Origin: Balaenoptera acutorostrata
Lineage: Eukaryota; Chordata; Mammalia; Artiodactyla; Balaenopteridae
Direction of reading: 5' to 3'
Length of the DNA: 64,000 nt
Assembly: GCF_949987535.1 (NCBI RefSeq)
Contig: NC_080065.1
Coordinates: 41,021,239-41,085,238 of the forward strand
The translations under genes and the position numbers were made by a program. Every line of letters begins with the position of its first letter. The first letter of the stretch is position 1. Shown in pieces: positions 11,281 to 23,408 of this stretch. Under the pieces are notes generated by a model. It did not search any database. It saw only the letters and a list, made by a program, of their open reading frames with translations, and had not been told where the DNA came from.

Positions 11281-12890
11281 ATAAGGAGGAGGTGGTAGAA
11301 CATGAGGTTATAAGCTCCAAAACAGTGAGGTTCTGTCTATCCTGTATGTGCTTTCTAGAGCATTTGTTACCTCCATGTAAATGGGAATGTGTATTTCTTA
11401 CGACCAGTAATAATATTTCAACAGATTCTGGCATTCTATTTAATAATTATTATTTAATCAATGGTTGCAAGTATCAACAGTTAATTAGAAGAAAAAAATC
11501 ACTTAATAGTTAAGTTCCTTTAAGTAATCAACTGACATTGAGACAAGTAGTCTAAGCAGGGCAGCCCCATGACCTAAAAATGTGCAGGCTCATGGGTACA
11601 CTGGCCACACCTTTGACACACTGCAGCATCTTTATCCTTGACTCTGGATGCTGCGTAGTCCACTCAGAAAGTAGTATCAATCATCAGAGAGAAAACACCA
11701 GTTGGATGGGTGTGGTATTTATTTTACTTATAGATATGGTTTCTCCTTCAATTTTCTTATTTAAGTGAAGAAAACTTCTTATACTTATGCACCTCTTCAG
11801 GCTATAAAATTCCTGTAGTTCCAGGTAGATTGTGACTAATAGAATTGTTTGCATTGATATTTAATTTCTAATCTTTTTTCACATTATTTTGTTTAAAAGT
11901 TTGCCCCATGAAATTTCTCTTCATATTAAGCAAAATAGTACATTGTGGATGGGGACCCAAATACTTTTAAATATTTAAAATCTTAAAGTGTTTAGGATTT
12001 ATAAAGAAAATAACAGGAGAATGAAGGAATTCTTAAGTGGAAATGTAAATAATTGAAGACATTTCACAAATGAGACTGATCATGGAACATCAATGGGAGT
12101 CATCATTTGACTGACTTTGAATATTAACATAATCTTTCATTTTTCATAGGAGCCAAAAATATCTTACAGAAAAAAATAAATATTAGCTGCTGATTTTCTA
12201 TTATCCATGTTATCTTCTTTTCACATATTTCAATGGCTTTAATACATTTTATTTTATTGTATCATATTTTCTAGATCAAAATGTTTGGTTTTGCATAGGA
12301 ACTTTTCTTTTTCTGGAATGGATTTTTTTTCCTTGGATTGTTTTGTTGCTGTTAATATCCTTCTACTTCACTCAGTACATATAAATGCATTTAAAGAAAT
12401 GTAGTTAAATAGTTTTAGTAAAACTATACAAATTCAGGCAATCATTATTTTAATGCTTTAGAGGAATCTGTATTTGCATGTCATAGAATGTCATAGAATA
12501 AGACATTACAAGCCATCCTATGTAGTGTCCAGTTCAACGTAAGGGCAAGAGAAAGACTACTGAAGATTTAGAAACAAGGAGAAGTTGTTTTCTTGCTTCC
12601 CTAGATACCTTCACTAAGGCATTGTCAGAAAATTCAGGCTACTTCTTTTAAAAAAAAATAATCAAACTGTTTCCATTTTGGAAATTTTAAGAAAATGTGC
12701 CTTAAAATACTCTAATGCTTTTATTTTTAAATACTGTTTAATAAAATCACATTGTTTAATTTTCAGAAAAGAAAACTAATTTTGAAATAACAGATTTTTC
12801 CCTCAAATCCTTTGGTTCACCAAACAAATGTTTTTCATTTATTCTATACATACCTTTTCTTACTTTCAGAATAATGACTTTATTAGTCCT
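11281..12890. other. Unassigned AT-rich stretch
   Basis: No gene or named repeat recognised. A small tandem 'atgtcatagaatgtcatagaat' sits near 12477-12500. Confidence 0.55.
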
Positions 12891-12984
12891 TACACACACA
12901 CACAGACACACACACACACACAAACACAAACACTAGTAGAGAAAGCCAGATTGACAAAGACATAGACACACACACACACACACA
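12891..12984. repeat. Interrupted (CA)n microsatellites
   Basis: Two CA tracts, 12891-12932 (interrupted by 'ga' and 'aa') and 12965-12984, separated by about 30 bp. They explain the poly-Val/Cys minus-strand frame at 12890-13180. Confidence 0.9.
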
Positions 12985-13875
12985 TATCTACGACACATGG
13001 AACACAGTGTGCTGCGTTCATGTTAGCAAACCACATGTTCAGTTTTCTCATGGCAACCTTACTTATCCCTGACTGTGAACCATATTTAGCAAGATAGTAA
13101 AGCTGGTAAATCTCTATAACACCTGGGCAGAGCTCCAATGGGAATACCCACATGTTTAACAGACAGGCAAGAAACCTCATTTAACTTTGCTACTGCCAAC
13201 ACAAAGATGCAGAGGGGCAAAACAAATGTGTTCTGGGCTTTCCAAAAGGCTACAAGAAGATATTGATGTTTGTTATTATTATTCCCCAATTCTCCCTAAA
13301 TTTAGAGTATCTTTGTTTCACCCTGAGCCTGAGCCAGACACTTTGGAGGTATATTAACACTTGCAGAGTTCTCAGGGAACTCTGAGTATTCAGTGTCAAT
13401 TTACTAAATAGCTTCATTTAGTGAAAGGAAAGCGCTGTCATGCCTCTCTCCCCAAGTGCCCTCAGAGTCCCAAGATTCAGAGGAAAAAGGTGTTCCCTCT
13501 GTTGTTGGATAATGATACATCTTCTTTGCTTTCAAGTGGCCAATATTGCATCAAGATATCATGATTTAATGATTCTGTTAAGTTCAGATAAATTGCTGCC
13601 TCTGGCATCCTCTCTTTGAAATGAAAGAAAAGGCATCAGTTTTATTGAACCAGTCACAGATACCAGCCCACTAAGGTATTCCTGACTTGTCTACTGAACA
13701 TGAGGAGCCCTGGAAACTAGTTGTAGCTCAAAATGTGGACAGTTGCCTAATTTTCCTGAGTCGTAGTTTAATCAGCTGAAAAGCAGAATCATTAGATGAA
13801 TGATTGCCAAGGCAAATTCTGGCTGTAGCATTAGCTGACTTTTAGGCAATGAAACTCCATCATTAGAAATGCTAC
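12985..13875. other. Unassigned stretch
   Basis: Nothing recognised. The minus-strand frames at 12890-13180 and 13086-13289 overlap each other and the CA repeat, and show no domain. Confidence 0.55.
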
Positions 13876-14021
13876 AAAGGAGTCTGAGAGAGGGAGGGAG
13901 GGAGGGAGGAAGAAAGGGAGAAAGGAAGAGAGAGAAAGGGAGGGAGGAAGGGAGGGAGGGAGACAGAAAGAGAGAGGGAAAGGAAAGGAAAGGAGAAAGG
14001 AAGAAAAGAAAGATGGGAAGG
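13876..14021. repeat. Purine-strand (GGGA/GGAA)n tract
   Basis: About 145 bases of almost pure A/G on the + strand, made of aggg, ggaag, aaag and gagag units. Frames on both strands here (Ser/Pro/Leu or Glu/Arg/Lys rich) are artefacts of the repeat. Confidence 0.92.
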
Positions 14022-14854
14022 AAGGTAGATATAGACGCATGTTCCACACATAGATTCTCTATTTCTCTAAACTACAACTCTATCTAATACAACATCCAGC
14101 TCTTTACTCCAACTGGATATTAGAGATGTCTCCTTGCACTAACCACATTCATCATCTCTCTCACCCCCAAATAACCTCCCCCCACCCCTCCTCCCCAGGC
14201 CACCTTCTCTCATTTGAATAATGAAGAAAGGACAGAAGTTACATCAGTGTGGGTGTAGAGAATGGAATTAGAAACTGGGAGGAAAGCTACCTGGAAATAG
14301 TGGCCTGTAGAATCCCTAAATTAAAACATCTGAGAGTAATCTGGAATTGGAGCTCAGGGAAGAACTGGAGGTGAAATATATATGTGGGAGTCGTTATCAT
14401 GGGAAGTTATGTACTGTGGAATGAGTTTACCCTGGGAGAGAAATGCAAATAATCAAACAGGTATTAGGGGAAAAAAGGAGGAATTTTTTTTTTTAAACAG
14501 AGTCCAAAAGGCACTGAAATGCAGATAAATCCAAACTTATAAAAGTTAAAAGCCAGAAGCCTTCTAACATCCTAACTGCCAGGACCAGTCATGCACAAAG
14601 AGAAATTCAACCCTCAGGACTACATTATCAAACCTGATTAGTTCACTCAGATTCTGATCGAGTTGGGGGCTCTAAGGATAATCAAAGTGATATATAAGTT
14701 AAGAAAGAGATGCTTAAACACCCTGTGGAGCTTTAATTTTTTCATATAATTTTGTTAAATCAAATATGTTTATCTCTTGATTATTCCACATTTAAATTTC
14801 AACAAATCATTGTATAACTCTCAAGATATGTTTAAATACAACTTAGTGAAATGA
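14022..14854. other. Unassigned stretch
   Basis: No feature recognised. There is a C-rich patch near 14163-14200 and a T-run at 14486-14494. Confidence 0.55.
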
Positions 14855-15115
14855 GCACAGACTTTGAAGTCCTTTAGTCCAGTATCTTACTCTGGTTCTA
14901 CCACGAGGTAAGATAGATGATTTTACAGTTTTTATTTGACTCTGTATGAGACAATTAAACAATAAACAAACAACCAAAAGGCATTCTGTGTCACAGTGTC
15001 TTGTGGATAATTACGGCATTTGCCTCATTGAGGTTACTGAGAATTAAATAAGTGCACGAACAGAGACCTGCCCATAGTAAGTGATCAAAATTATTAGCTA
15101 TTCTAAGTTGCCATA
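14855..15115 (+). repeat. MIR SINE, sense, divergent
   Basis: 'gagcacagactttgaagtc' matches the head of MIR, 'ttactctggttctaccac' the next block, and 'ttgaggttactgagaattaaataagtgc' plus 'cccatagtaagtgatcaa' the 3' part. The middle is disturbed by A/C-rich sequence. Confidence 0.6.
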
Positions 15116-16344
15116 TCATAGGAACTATACACAGTGGCAATGCCTTACACAAAGGCTGCAGTCTATAAATAATTCATTCAATCTGACTACCCATTCAAGA
15201 GAAATTCAGCTGACCAAATAGGAGCATCAAGGCACAAACAGTTTATGTACACAATCATGCATGGATCCGCAGTACACATGGAGACAGACATGAAACACCT
15301 AAGTGGCAAAAGCAAAACTCCAGCTGCTGCTTTTTCAGAACAGGGCATTAGAACATGGACCTGCTGGGCGAAGCTGTGTTTTCTCCCTGCCAAATGGCCA
15401 TGTAGTGACAGTTTTTAAACAAGGACCCCTAGGTGGGGTTGAAGTTGCCCATGAGTCATAAAATTACGTGCACAGTTCTATGTTCTGCTATGCCCATTTT
15501 TTTTTTCATGGAAGAGAGTCCATAATTTGCACTAGAATTACATACTGAAGGGAAAGTTGCTGACTGGGTAAACTAAATGAGACTAGCTCTGGAACTTTTG
15601 CATCATCCAAAATAAAATTAGAAAAATATCTAAAGTAAGACAAGAAAGAGCTAGAAAATGAAAAGGTGTTTAAAATTTCCTTCAAAGCAAATAGTACTTT
15701 TATCTAGTTGGCTGTTAATTATTTGTTTGTTTTCTTAAAAGAGAAAGTTACTTCTTAGGGGGTTCAGATAAAAACAGCTGAGGTTCCACTAAAAAAAAAA
15801 AGACAATCCCTTTATGTTTGGGGTTTAAAACAGTTTGAAGTTCCTCTGGTATCTGATGGTTCTTAGAAAAATCATAGTAAGTTGCTTTTTATCACTGTTG
15901 GGAAAAAAGCTTTGTAATGTTTTAGATTCTGGTGATGGTTGCCATGGTGGTAGGCGGCTGTGCTACTGGGTAAGTAGTCCCTGCGGCCAGGTTGCACAGT
16001 ATTATTTTCTATTTTTTTAACCTTTTTATTTTCTGTGCTATTTCACTGAAACAAACGTGAGGCTGAATTCACTGCAGAACTTAACATGGAACTTTTTCTC
16101 TCTCATAAAGGACACACAGAGACAATAAGCTTATTAGAAATGATAATTAGATCATTACCATTTGTCCAGGCCTGCTCACAACTCAGCACCTACTGGCTTC
16201 AGGACGATAAAGACAAGAAACATCAAGCTAGCAAGGGTAGTTACCATAATTTGTTTAGATATGTGGCCATGTCATTTTATAAGAAGGACAGATTAAGTCT
16301 CTTGATTTGCTGTATAAAAATAGTAACAATTATAAGCACAATTT
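15116..16344. other. Unassigned stretch
   Basis: No recognised gene or repeat. Short frames at 15187-15393 and 15835-16020 have no domain. Confidence 0.55.
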
Positions 16345-16360
16345 CCCATTGTGCACTATT

Positions 16361-16394
16361 CCTCTCTCCCTTTCTCTCTCTTCCTCCACCCCTG

Positions 16395-16427
<33 letters not shown>

Positions 16428-16440
16428 TTCTCTGTCTCTC
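16361..16440. repeat. (CT)n followed by (TG)n microsatellite
   Basis: Pyrimidine tract 'cctctctccctttctctctc' then a (TG)n run at 16397-16425 and a short CT tail. The frames at 16086-16445 (+) and 16356-16556 (-) owe their low-complexity ends to it. Confidence 0.92.
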
Positions 16441-17589
16441 AATAATGTCAACAGAACAGCCATAAGAAACAGGTGAGTTCTGAGCAAAAATTTTAGATTA
16501 ATTGAACCAAAAATATCTGTCCTACTTTCTCCTCTCTCTTTTCCCAAAAATCTCATATACCCTAGATCAAAATATGTTAAATTGCATTCTTCAAATCATG
16601 GTATGTTTCAAGCATTTAATAACTAAGGTAGAATCACTGGAATTCTCATTTACGATGAAATGTTTTAGTAGCTATAAGAAACTCAGAGCCTTTGAAAATG
16701 TTCTTTTTCATGTAAAATTATGCTAAAAAATGATAACACCTGTTAGCAGATCCCACCAGAAATCTACAAGCCAACTCACATGGAAGGAGAGGTCTTAACA
16801 GCATCTCACTTGGAAGCTATCAGACTGGAAACGGTTGGAGGAGACAGAATGCACTTTGTTGGCAGCTCCTGACCTGGGAACCAGAAAATTCATATGGATA
16901 TTGAACAGACCTCCTGCTGCCAAGAGGTTTACAATCCATTTAAAGAAAAAGGCACACATCACCCAAGATGAATGCCAAGTGAGTGTTCCAGACAGTAGGT
17001 ATCACTTAGGACTCCAGAAAAGAGAGCTCTGTGGGTTAGAGAAGTTAGGAAACACTTCACACACAAAAAAATGGTATTTAAACATACTTTAAATAGCCCA
17101 AATTTTTGTCTGTGAAAAAAGAACACAGGAAAGCAAGATGGGAAGAATCTAAAAAGTGAAGCTGAAGTACTTCACTTCTCTCCTATTGTTAAGTAAATAA
17201 GACTGAAATAATAATGGGTATGGGAGACGGGTACAGGGTTGTCGAAAGAGAGCTGTTTTTTTCTCCTGTTTATGCTTTTAAAATCTCTGGCCACCTATCA
17301 GAAAGAGCTAAAAATGAATAACACTTCTGGAAATTAGAGAGTAGGGAAGGATTCACACAGATTAGCCCATCTTGGGTGATGGGTGAGCATATCTGGCCTC
17401 TGTCACATATCTCTATGGCATTCGACTTACTGAGTAGATTTTTCTTCTATGGTGCAGAGCAAAAGATTCTAATGAAATTTTTTGCTCCACTATGGGTATG
17501 TAATTACAGCAGCCTTTACCAATAAGGAGTAACTTCTAGAACCTCAGGTGAAGGAACTCAATCCCAAATAGGCAACCGGCCCATCTGAG
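16441..17589. other. Unassigned stretch
   Basis: Nothing recognised. The 85-codon frame at 16835-17092 is in non-repetitive sequence but lacks any recognisable domain, and I see no splice or promoter context. Confidence 0.5.
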
Positions 17590-17750
17590 AGCTCTGGATA
17601 TGCAGCCAGTAAAACAGGTTTTAGTGTGGATTCTGCCACTGCCCTTCCGGGCCCATGTTTCTCACTTGTAAAATCAACAGCTAAAATCAACTTCCTTCTA
17701 ACCCTAATCCCTTTCTAATGTTACAATTCCAGGAAACCAGATTATCGTTT
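17590..17750 (+). repeat. MIR-family SINE, sense
   Basis: 'tggattctgccactgccc', 'gtttctcacttgtaaaatc' and 'ccttctaaccctaatcc' followed by 'ctaatgttacaattc' match a MIR/MIR3-type sense copy. The last two blocks favour the MIR3-like variant. Confidence 0.55.
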
Positions 17751-18047
17751 CTGTTACAAATATGTATAAATTAAAAATAAATCAGATCTGAGTTAGAGCC
17801 TAAAATATGTTCCTATGAGTAAAGCAGATGATCTTTTGCACATGGATTTCATGGTATCTATTTTGGCAGCTCAGCATCCTTTAAAAAATGGTTGTAGAGT
17901 TCCGGTTATTTGATTAGTTATAATATATAGGGATTCTAACTACTGCCTAATATTTTTGTTTAAAATGGAAAACAAAACATTTACATACGTGTTCTGATAA
18001 TGCATCTATACTTTCCAAATAGAAAGTGAGAAAGAATGGGATGTGTG

Positions 18048-18458
18048 CCATTATGGGCTGAGTTCTGTCCTCCCCAAACTCATATGTTGAAGTCCTAAAC
18101 CGCAGTGTCTCAGAATGTTATTGGATTTGGAGATAAGGCCTTCTAAAAGATTAAATTAAGTTAAAATTAGGCCACAGGGTGGGCTCTAATCCAATATGAC
18201 TTGTGTCCTTCTATAAGAAGAGGAAATTTGGACACACAGCGACATCAGGGAAGCACATGCACAGAGGAAAGAACATGTGAGGAAATAGCAACACGGTGGC
18301 CATCTACAAGCCAAGGAGAAAAGCCTCAGAAGACACCAAACCAGCTGATACCTTGACCTTGGACTTCTAGACTCCAGAACCGTGAAAAAATAAAGTTCTG
18401 TTGTTTAAGGCTCCAAATCCACAGTATTTTTGTAGGGCAGCCCAAGTGAACTAATACA
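18048..18458 (+). mobile_element. Solo MLT1-type LTR (ERVL-MaLR)
   Basis: Clear MLT1 landmarks in order: 'tatgggctgagttctgtcc', 'actcatatgttgaagtcc', 'tttggagataaggcctt', 'ctaatccaatatgact', 'ccttctataagaagagga', 'cagaggaaagaacatgtgagg', 'accttgaccttggacttc', 'gtgaaaaaataaagttctg' (polyadenylation region) and a terminal 'aactaataca'. About 410 bp, close to full LTR length. No gag- or pol-like sequence is attached, so it is a solo LTR. Confidence 0.85.
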
Positions 18459-20300
18459 TTTGTCTTCCTCACTTTCCATTTACCAAAATAGTTTAAAAAC
18501 TTGCCTGCTTCTTATTGAATACTTTTGTGATTGCTGACTGGGAAAGCAGTGCCAGAGTTTCTCTTTAGCTCTCCTGTGATTAAGACAGAACATGTATTTA
18601 TAACTTTGCAACCCTCTCTTCCAGATTCAGGTGTCTGAGAAGCACTCTGTCTGAGTGTTCATTAAGTTACTGGCAAATACACATGCACACAGCTTTGGCA
18701 CAGTGGCACAAAAAGCTTGGGTTTTCTGTGATCAGATTTCATTTCTATTCTTATAAACAATCACTGAAAGTAGATGTGTGTTTAAGCTCTTTTTTTTCTA
18801 TTGTTTAGAGGCAATCTGTGCCCACATAATATCAACACAAACATCTATCCAACTCAATGGGGGAAACAGTCAAAGTGGTTATACAGAAAATTGTGGAATT
18901 TAAAAAATCTGTTTGGATGGATCTTGACTAATTATTTTCCATAGGTCACTATGAGTGTTGCAGTGTTCCTACCTCTCATCCTTTTAGAAGTTTAGGAAGA
19001 CAGGGACACATAACCGATAATATCATAGATGATAAATCTATATTGTCACAGTATCTGATGTACTCTCAATCCATTTCCTTTTCTAGTGTTGCCAAAAATA
19101 AATTTCCCAACCAATTCTCTCTCGGTTTTCAGATATCTTTTCAAGCATATGGATCATAGATTTATACGGATCATAGATATTCTAATGGCTAGAATAATTG
19201 CCAATTTGTTTCCAGCACTTTCTGAATAAAACATGTAAGAAAATCATAAAATGTTATGCTATGATAAATATGAACAGGACAATTTGGCCTGGAAAGGCAT
19301 TTAAAACATGATGCAATCTAGCTTCTTACAGATGAATATTGGATGAAAGTAGGTGACAACACATCTCCCAGGTAGTTTTTTTAATGTAATAATTATTTTA
19401 TGCTCTCTGTATAGAATGTTTAAAATGGATTCTAAATATAGCATCAAATCATTGGATTCATTATGAGAGGAAAACAGATACATGGCTTTCTGTATGCAAC
19501 TTACAGCTGAAAGCCTTGTCCACAAAATCTCTAATACCAGAGAAACCACTAAAGTGGTAATCAATTGTGGAGGACCGTGCCCAAAGGAATAGCAGAAAAC
19601 AAAATGAAACCTAGCCAGTTACTGAAACACTGCCAATATGGATTTTAAAATATGACTAGTCGTATGACAAACTTTTCGTATTTGTTATTGCTTGAAGCTA
19701 CAAAGCTAAGCCTATTTAAAGAAAAGAAATGGTTTCTGGTTTTCCTTTTGATCACTGCAATAAAATATTGTGTTTGCTATTGAACAGTTTTTTCTTCAGT
19801 TTTCCAAAATCACTTCTGGACTGTTGCTACACATTTAAAGAAGAAGTGGATCATTAAGATTGCTATTCTGATAATGTAAAAATAAAACTTTTAATGTCAT
19901 CATTTCTGGACAATTCCAGATAAAAGTTTTTGGAGAAAGCATCGCCATAGTGACCAATTTCATCTCTCTCTCTCTCTCTCTCTCACTGCCAATAAGATAG
20001 AGTCTGACTTAGTCTGGGGAGAGCAATGAATGCAGTAAAACTTTAGGATCCAATCTATACGCAGTTTAAAAAAATAATTGATGACAAAAATCTTATATAA
20101 TTAATTTTTCTTAAAGGGGAAAGGCTGTCTTTTAGTACAGCTGGGATTTTTCTGCATGTAAACTTTTAAGTTTCAGTATTATAATGGTGTTTCTTTGATT
20201 TTGGTTGTTTTTGTGCTAATACGTTTTATCAATAGTATATACTCAACTGTCAATTGCAATATGATGAAGAAACCCAATTTTGTGCCCCCATCCCAGACAC
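18459..20300. other. Unassigned AT-rich stretch
   Basis: No gene or named repeat recognised apart from a (TC)n run at 19963-19984. The minus frame at 19301-19564 has no domain. Confidence 0.55.
19963..19984. repeat. (TC)n microsatellite
   Basis: Eleven uninterrupted TC units. Confidence 0.9.
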
Positions 20301-20338
20301 CTTCCTCCCTTTCTTTCCTTCCTTCCTTCCTTCCTCTT
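20301..20338. repeat. (TTCC)n simple repeat
   Basis: Pyrimidine tetranucleotide tract directly abutting the 5' edge of the MIR fragment that follows. Confidence 0.88.
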
Positions 20339-20339
20339 C

Positions 20340-20520
20340 ATAACAGCAGAATGAGAAAGATACTACTCTTGCTCCCATTTCATAGATGCCATTAACCAGA
20401 GGAGATAAGCAAGTTGCCCATGTCTGAGGTGGTACAGCCAGCTAGTGGCAGAGCCAAGGTTCCAACACACAGAGCCTAGTTGGCAAATTACACATTCTTA
20501 ACCACTGTGCTACTAATGTC
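20340..20520 (-). repeat. MIR SINE, antisense
   Basis: 'ctcccatttcatagatg', 'gataagcaagttgccc', 'gtacagccagctagtggcag' and 'agccaaggttccaac' then 'cttaaccactgtgctact' give an antisense MIR through to its tRNA-like head. The portion before 'cccattt' has been replaced by the TTCC tract. Confidence 0.82.
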
Positions 20521-21419
20521 ATTATTCAACTTTCAAGTTAGGAACATTAGAAAAAGTCTGTGCTTTTGACACACTAAAGAGGTCCTATCAATAAATAGTG
20601 GCATTGTAAGAAATTAGGGAGCCAGTCACATAGGTGACAAAATATCTGTTAACTACTGTTCTGCAGTCTACTGATAAATAACCCTTCAAAATGTATTAAT
20701 AATAAAGGGACAGAAATTGCATGTCATATGTTCACAGAAGCTAAATATATCAAAGTTTTAAAAAAGAATACACTTGAGTTAATGAATGCTTTAACATTTA
20801 GAAATGGCAAGTAAATGTAAGTGGACAATCTTCTCAGATAAGACGTTTACAGAATAATTGTAAAAGCAATAACAACAAAACCAAAGACACAACTTCAAAA
20901 TATCAATGATTTTCATACCTAATTCATAAATACAGGCAAAGAGGGATATAGCTTTATAATCAGCAAATTACCCAAAGTCTGCATCTAAACAGTAATTTAC
21001 TAATTATAAGTTACAAACAACACTACTGTGTGGTTGGGTTGGGCAGAGAAATACAGGGAGTTAGCCATGTTCTAGCAAATATACAAAGCTTGAGTTTGCC
21101 TTACTATATTTTCCGATGTATTTTCTGCTATATTTTCACAGAAATAAAAAGCGAAAATGAACATTGCTAATTTTTACATTTAAGACTTATCAGGAGCTAT
21201 TGAAAATGAAAAGAGCATACTATCTTACTGTGTAAGCATATAATCTAAATAAAATAGGCAGTAAAAAAAGCAAGGCAAATATTTGCCTATTAGTTGGCAT
21301 ATATTTGAGACAGGTGTCGAGATGTGTCGATGGTTGAAATTAAATGGGTACCTCTATTTACTTGTGACTATAACCAAACATTTAATGATTTTAATATCTC
21401 ATTTTAATGGTGTCTCTAC
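20521..21419. other. Unassigned AT-rich stretch
   Basis: Nothing recognised. Confidence 0.55.
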
Positions 21420-22290
21420 AAAATTAAAAACACTTATGACTTTAACTCAGTAACTCTTTCTCTAGAAGTTATTCTACAAAAACAATTGTAGAACTGATCA
21501 GTGATCTGTGTGTGAGAATGCTTTCTGTGGCATTGTTTCTAATAGAATGAAATGGAATCAATCCAAATGCCCATTAGTTTAGGAATAACTATATTGTATT
21601 GAAAGCGAATAAAATTCTGTGCCATTATTTTAAATACTATGGTAGCTGAAGGACTAATATGAAAAGATATACATAATAGATTTTTAATTGAATAAAACTA
21701 GTTTCTGGGGCTTCCCTGGTGGCGCAGTGGTTGAGAATCTGCCTGCTGATGCAGGGCACACGGGTTCGAGCCCTGGTCTGGGAAGATCCCACATGCCGCG
21801 GAGCAGCTGGGCCCGTGAGCCACAACTACTGAGCCTGTGCGTCTGGAGCCTGTGCCCCGCAACGGGAGGGGCCGCGATAGTGAGAGGCCCGCGCACCGAG
21901 ATGAGGAGTGGCCCCCGCTCGCCGCAACTAGAGAAAGCCCTCACACAGAAACGAAGACCCAAAGCAGCCAAAAATAAATAAATAAATAAATAAATAAATA
22001 GAGTAGCTAAAAAAAAAACAAACTAGTTTCTGAATAATGTGGGCACCATGGTGAAATTTTTTTAAATTTACAGATTTTATAAAGTCTTTATATATTGTAA
22101 ATGACTGCATAAACAAAGAATCTGGGGTTGTATACATTAATTAACAGTTGTTATCTGGTGAATGAGAATGATGGGATAAAGGAAGACTGATTTTTCACTT
22201 TTTGGCATATTTATGATTTATGTTTAGAGTTTTTTTTAAGAAAATAGGATGGTTGCATTACTCTTGTAATATTTAAAAAGTGAGTAAAAT
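21420..22290 (+). mobile_element. Old L1 (L1M-type) 3' end, split by a CHR SINE
   Basis: Sense L1 text before the SINE: 'ttctctagaagttattctac', 'ggcattgtttctaatag' and 'caatccaaatgcccattag', then 'gaataactatattgtatt'. After it come 'taacagttgttatctggtg' and 'tttttcactttttggcat', typical of old L1 3' UTRs. The SINE at 21708-22019 interrupts the element. ORF2 is wholly decayed. Confidence 0.65.
21708..22019 (+). mobile_element. CHR-type SINE, full length
   Basis: Body 'gggcttccctggtggcgcag' with intact A box and B box (ggttcgagccc), tRNA-unrelated domain, then (AAAT)n and a poly(A) stretch. Target-site duplication 'aaactagtttctg' at 21695-21707 and 22020-22032 is perfect over 13 bp. Inserted in the same orientation into an old L1. 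The 95-97 codon frames here are SINE read-through. Confidence 0.95.
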
Positions 22291-22649
22291 TTAAGGAACA
22301 AAATTAAACTCATCTGTGAAGATTACAGGATAAGTTTTTTAAAAGATTTTTAAAAAGAGAGAAATCAATACATTTAAGGAAATAGCATTCCTGTGTTCAC
22401 ATTTCTAACTTGTGTGTGAACAGTGAAAATTATAAGAAGTAAAATCAAAATTTACAGATAAGAATGTCCTATAATTTTTTTAATATAAAACTTTTGCCCC
22501 AAACTTTGTCTCCTATTCTTTCCGAGGCAAGGTTGGAAATGCTAAGTCAGCCAATTCTTCCAGTTACGGTCCCGCAGTCAAATACGCCATGACTCTTCCA
22601 CAGTTTAAGCATCCATTGCCAGAAAAATTGTCTCACTTTTTAGAAATGT
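22291..22649. other. Spacer between two old L1 fragments
   Basis: AT-rich, nothing recognised; it may be further decayed L1 3' UTR. Confidence 0.45.
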
Positions 22650-22956
22650 TGCTGCATTTAAAATTGATTTACAAAAGTCAATTGCATTTCTACATACTAG
22701 TAATATTAAGAAATAAAAGTTTAAAAGAAGGTACTATTTAAAATAAAAACTAAAATATTAAATGTTTAGAGATATAGCTAATTAAATACGTACAAGCCTG
22801 TATTTAGGGATTTATCTAACAAAATATGTGCAGACCTAAATTAATAGAAAACATACCATGTTCATGGCTAAAAATATTTAATATTGTAAGGAAATCAATT
22901 TTCTCCCAATATACTTATAGATTCATTACGATTGTAATCAACATCCCAAGAAGGAT

Positions 22957-22970
22957 GTGTGTGTGTATGG

Positions 22971-23006
<36 letters not shown>

Positions 23007-23007
23007 A
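22957..23007. repeat. (TG)n microsatellite
   Basis: Imperfect start 'gtgtgtgtatgggg' then a long pure TG run; lies within the decayed L1 ORF2. Confidence 0.92.
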
Positions 23008-23091
23008 AATTTATGATAAGCTGCTTTCTTAAACGGCAAAAAACTTCCGAAAGAGTGAAATCAAGTGGGAAATCTTGCCCTACCAGCTTTA

Positions 23092-23357
23092 TTTATTTAT
23101 TTATTTATTTATTTTTGGCTGTATTGGGTCTTCATTTCTGTGCGAGGGCTTTCTCCAGTTGCGGAGAGCGGGGGCCACTCTTCATCGCAGTGCGCAGGCC
23201 TCTCACTGTCGCGGCCTCTCCCGTTGCGCAGGCTCAGTAGTTGTGGCTCACGGGCTTAGTTGCTCCGCGGCATGTGGGATCTTCCCAGACCAGGGCTCGA
23301 ACCCGTGTCCCCTGCATTGGCAGGCAGATTCTCAACCACTGCGCCACCAGGGAAGCC
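23092..23357 (-). mobile_element. CHR-type SINE, antisense
   Basis: Reverse complement of the CHR SINE: (TTTA)n tail at the left, then the domain containing 'cggagagcgggggccactc', B box complement 'gggctcgaaccc', and A box complement 'ccactgcgccacca' at the right end. Target-site duplication 'ccctaccagcttta' at 23078-23091 and 23358-23371 is perfect. It lies in an old L1 and about 50 bp from an opposite-strand SINE. Confidence 0.95.
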
Positions 23358-23408
23358 CCCTACCAGCTTTAAATACTTAACCTAAGGCTACAGTAATTAA
23401 GGTACTTT

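Noticed and set aside
13772..14087. Ser/Pro/Leu-rich and Glu/Arg/Lys-rich frames
   Set aside because: Both strands of a purine:pyrimidine simple repeat translate into low-complexity sequence with few stops.
8198..18458. Pair of MaLR-like LTRs as the two ends of one provirus
   Set aside because: The LTRs differ clearly in sequence and lie 10 kb apart with no gag- or pol-like sequence between them. They are separate solo LTRs.
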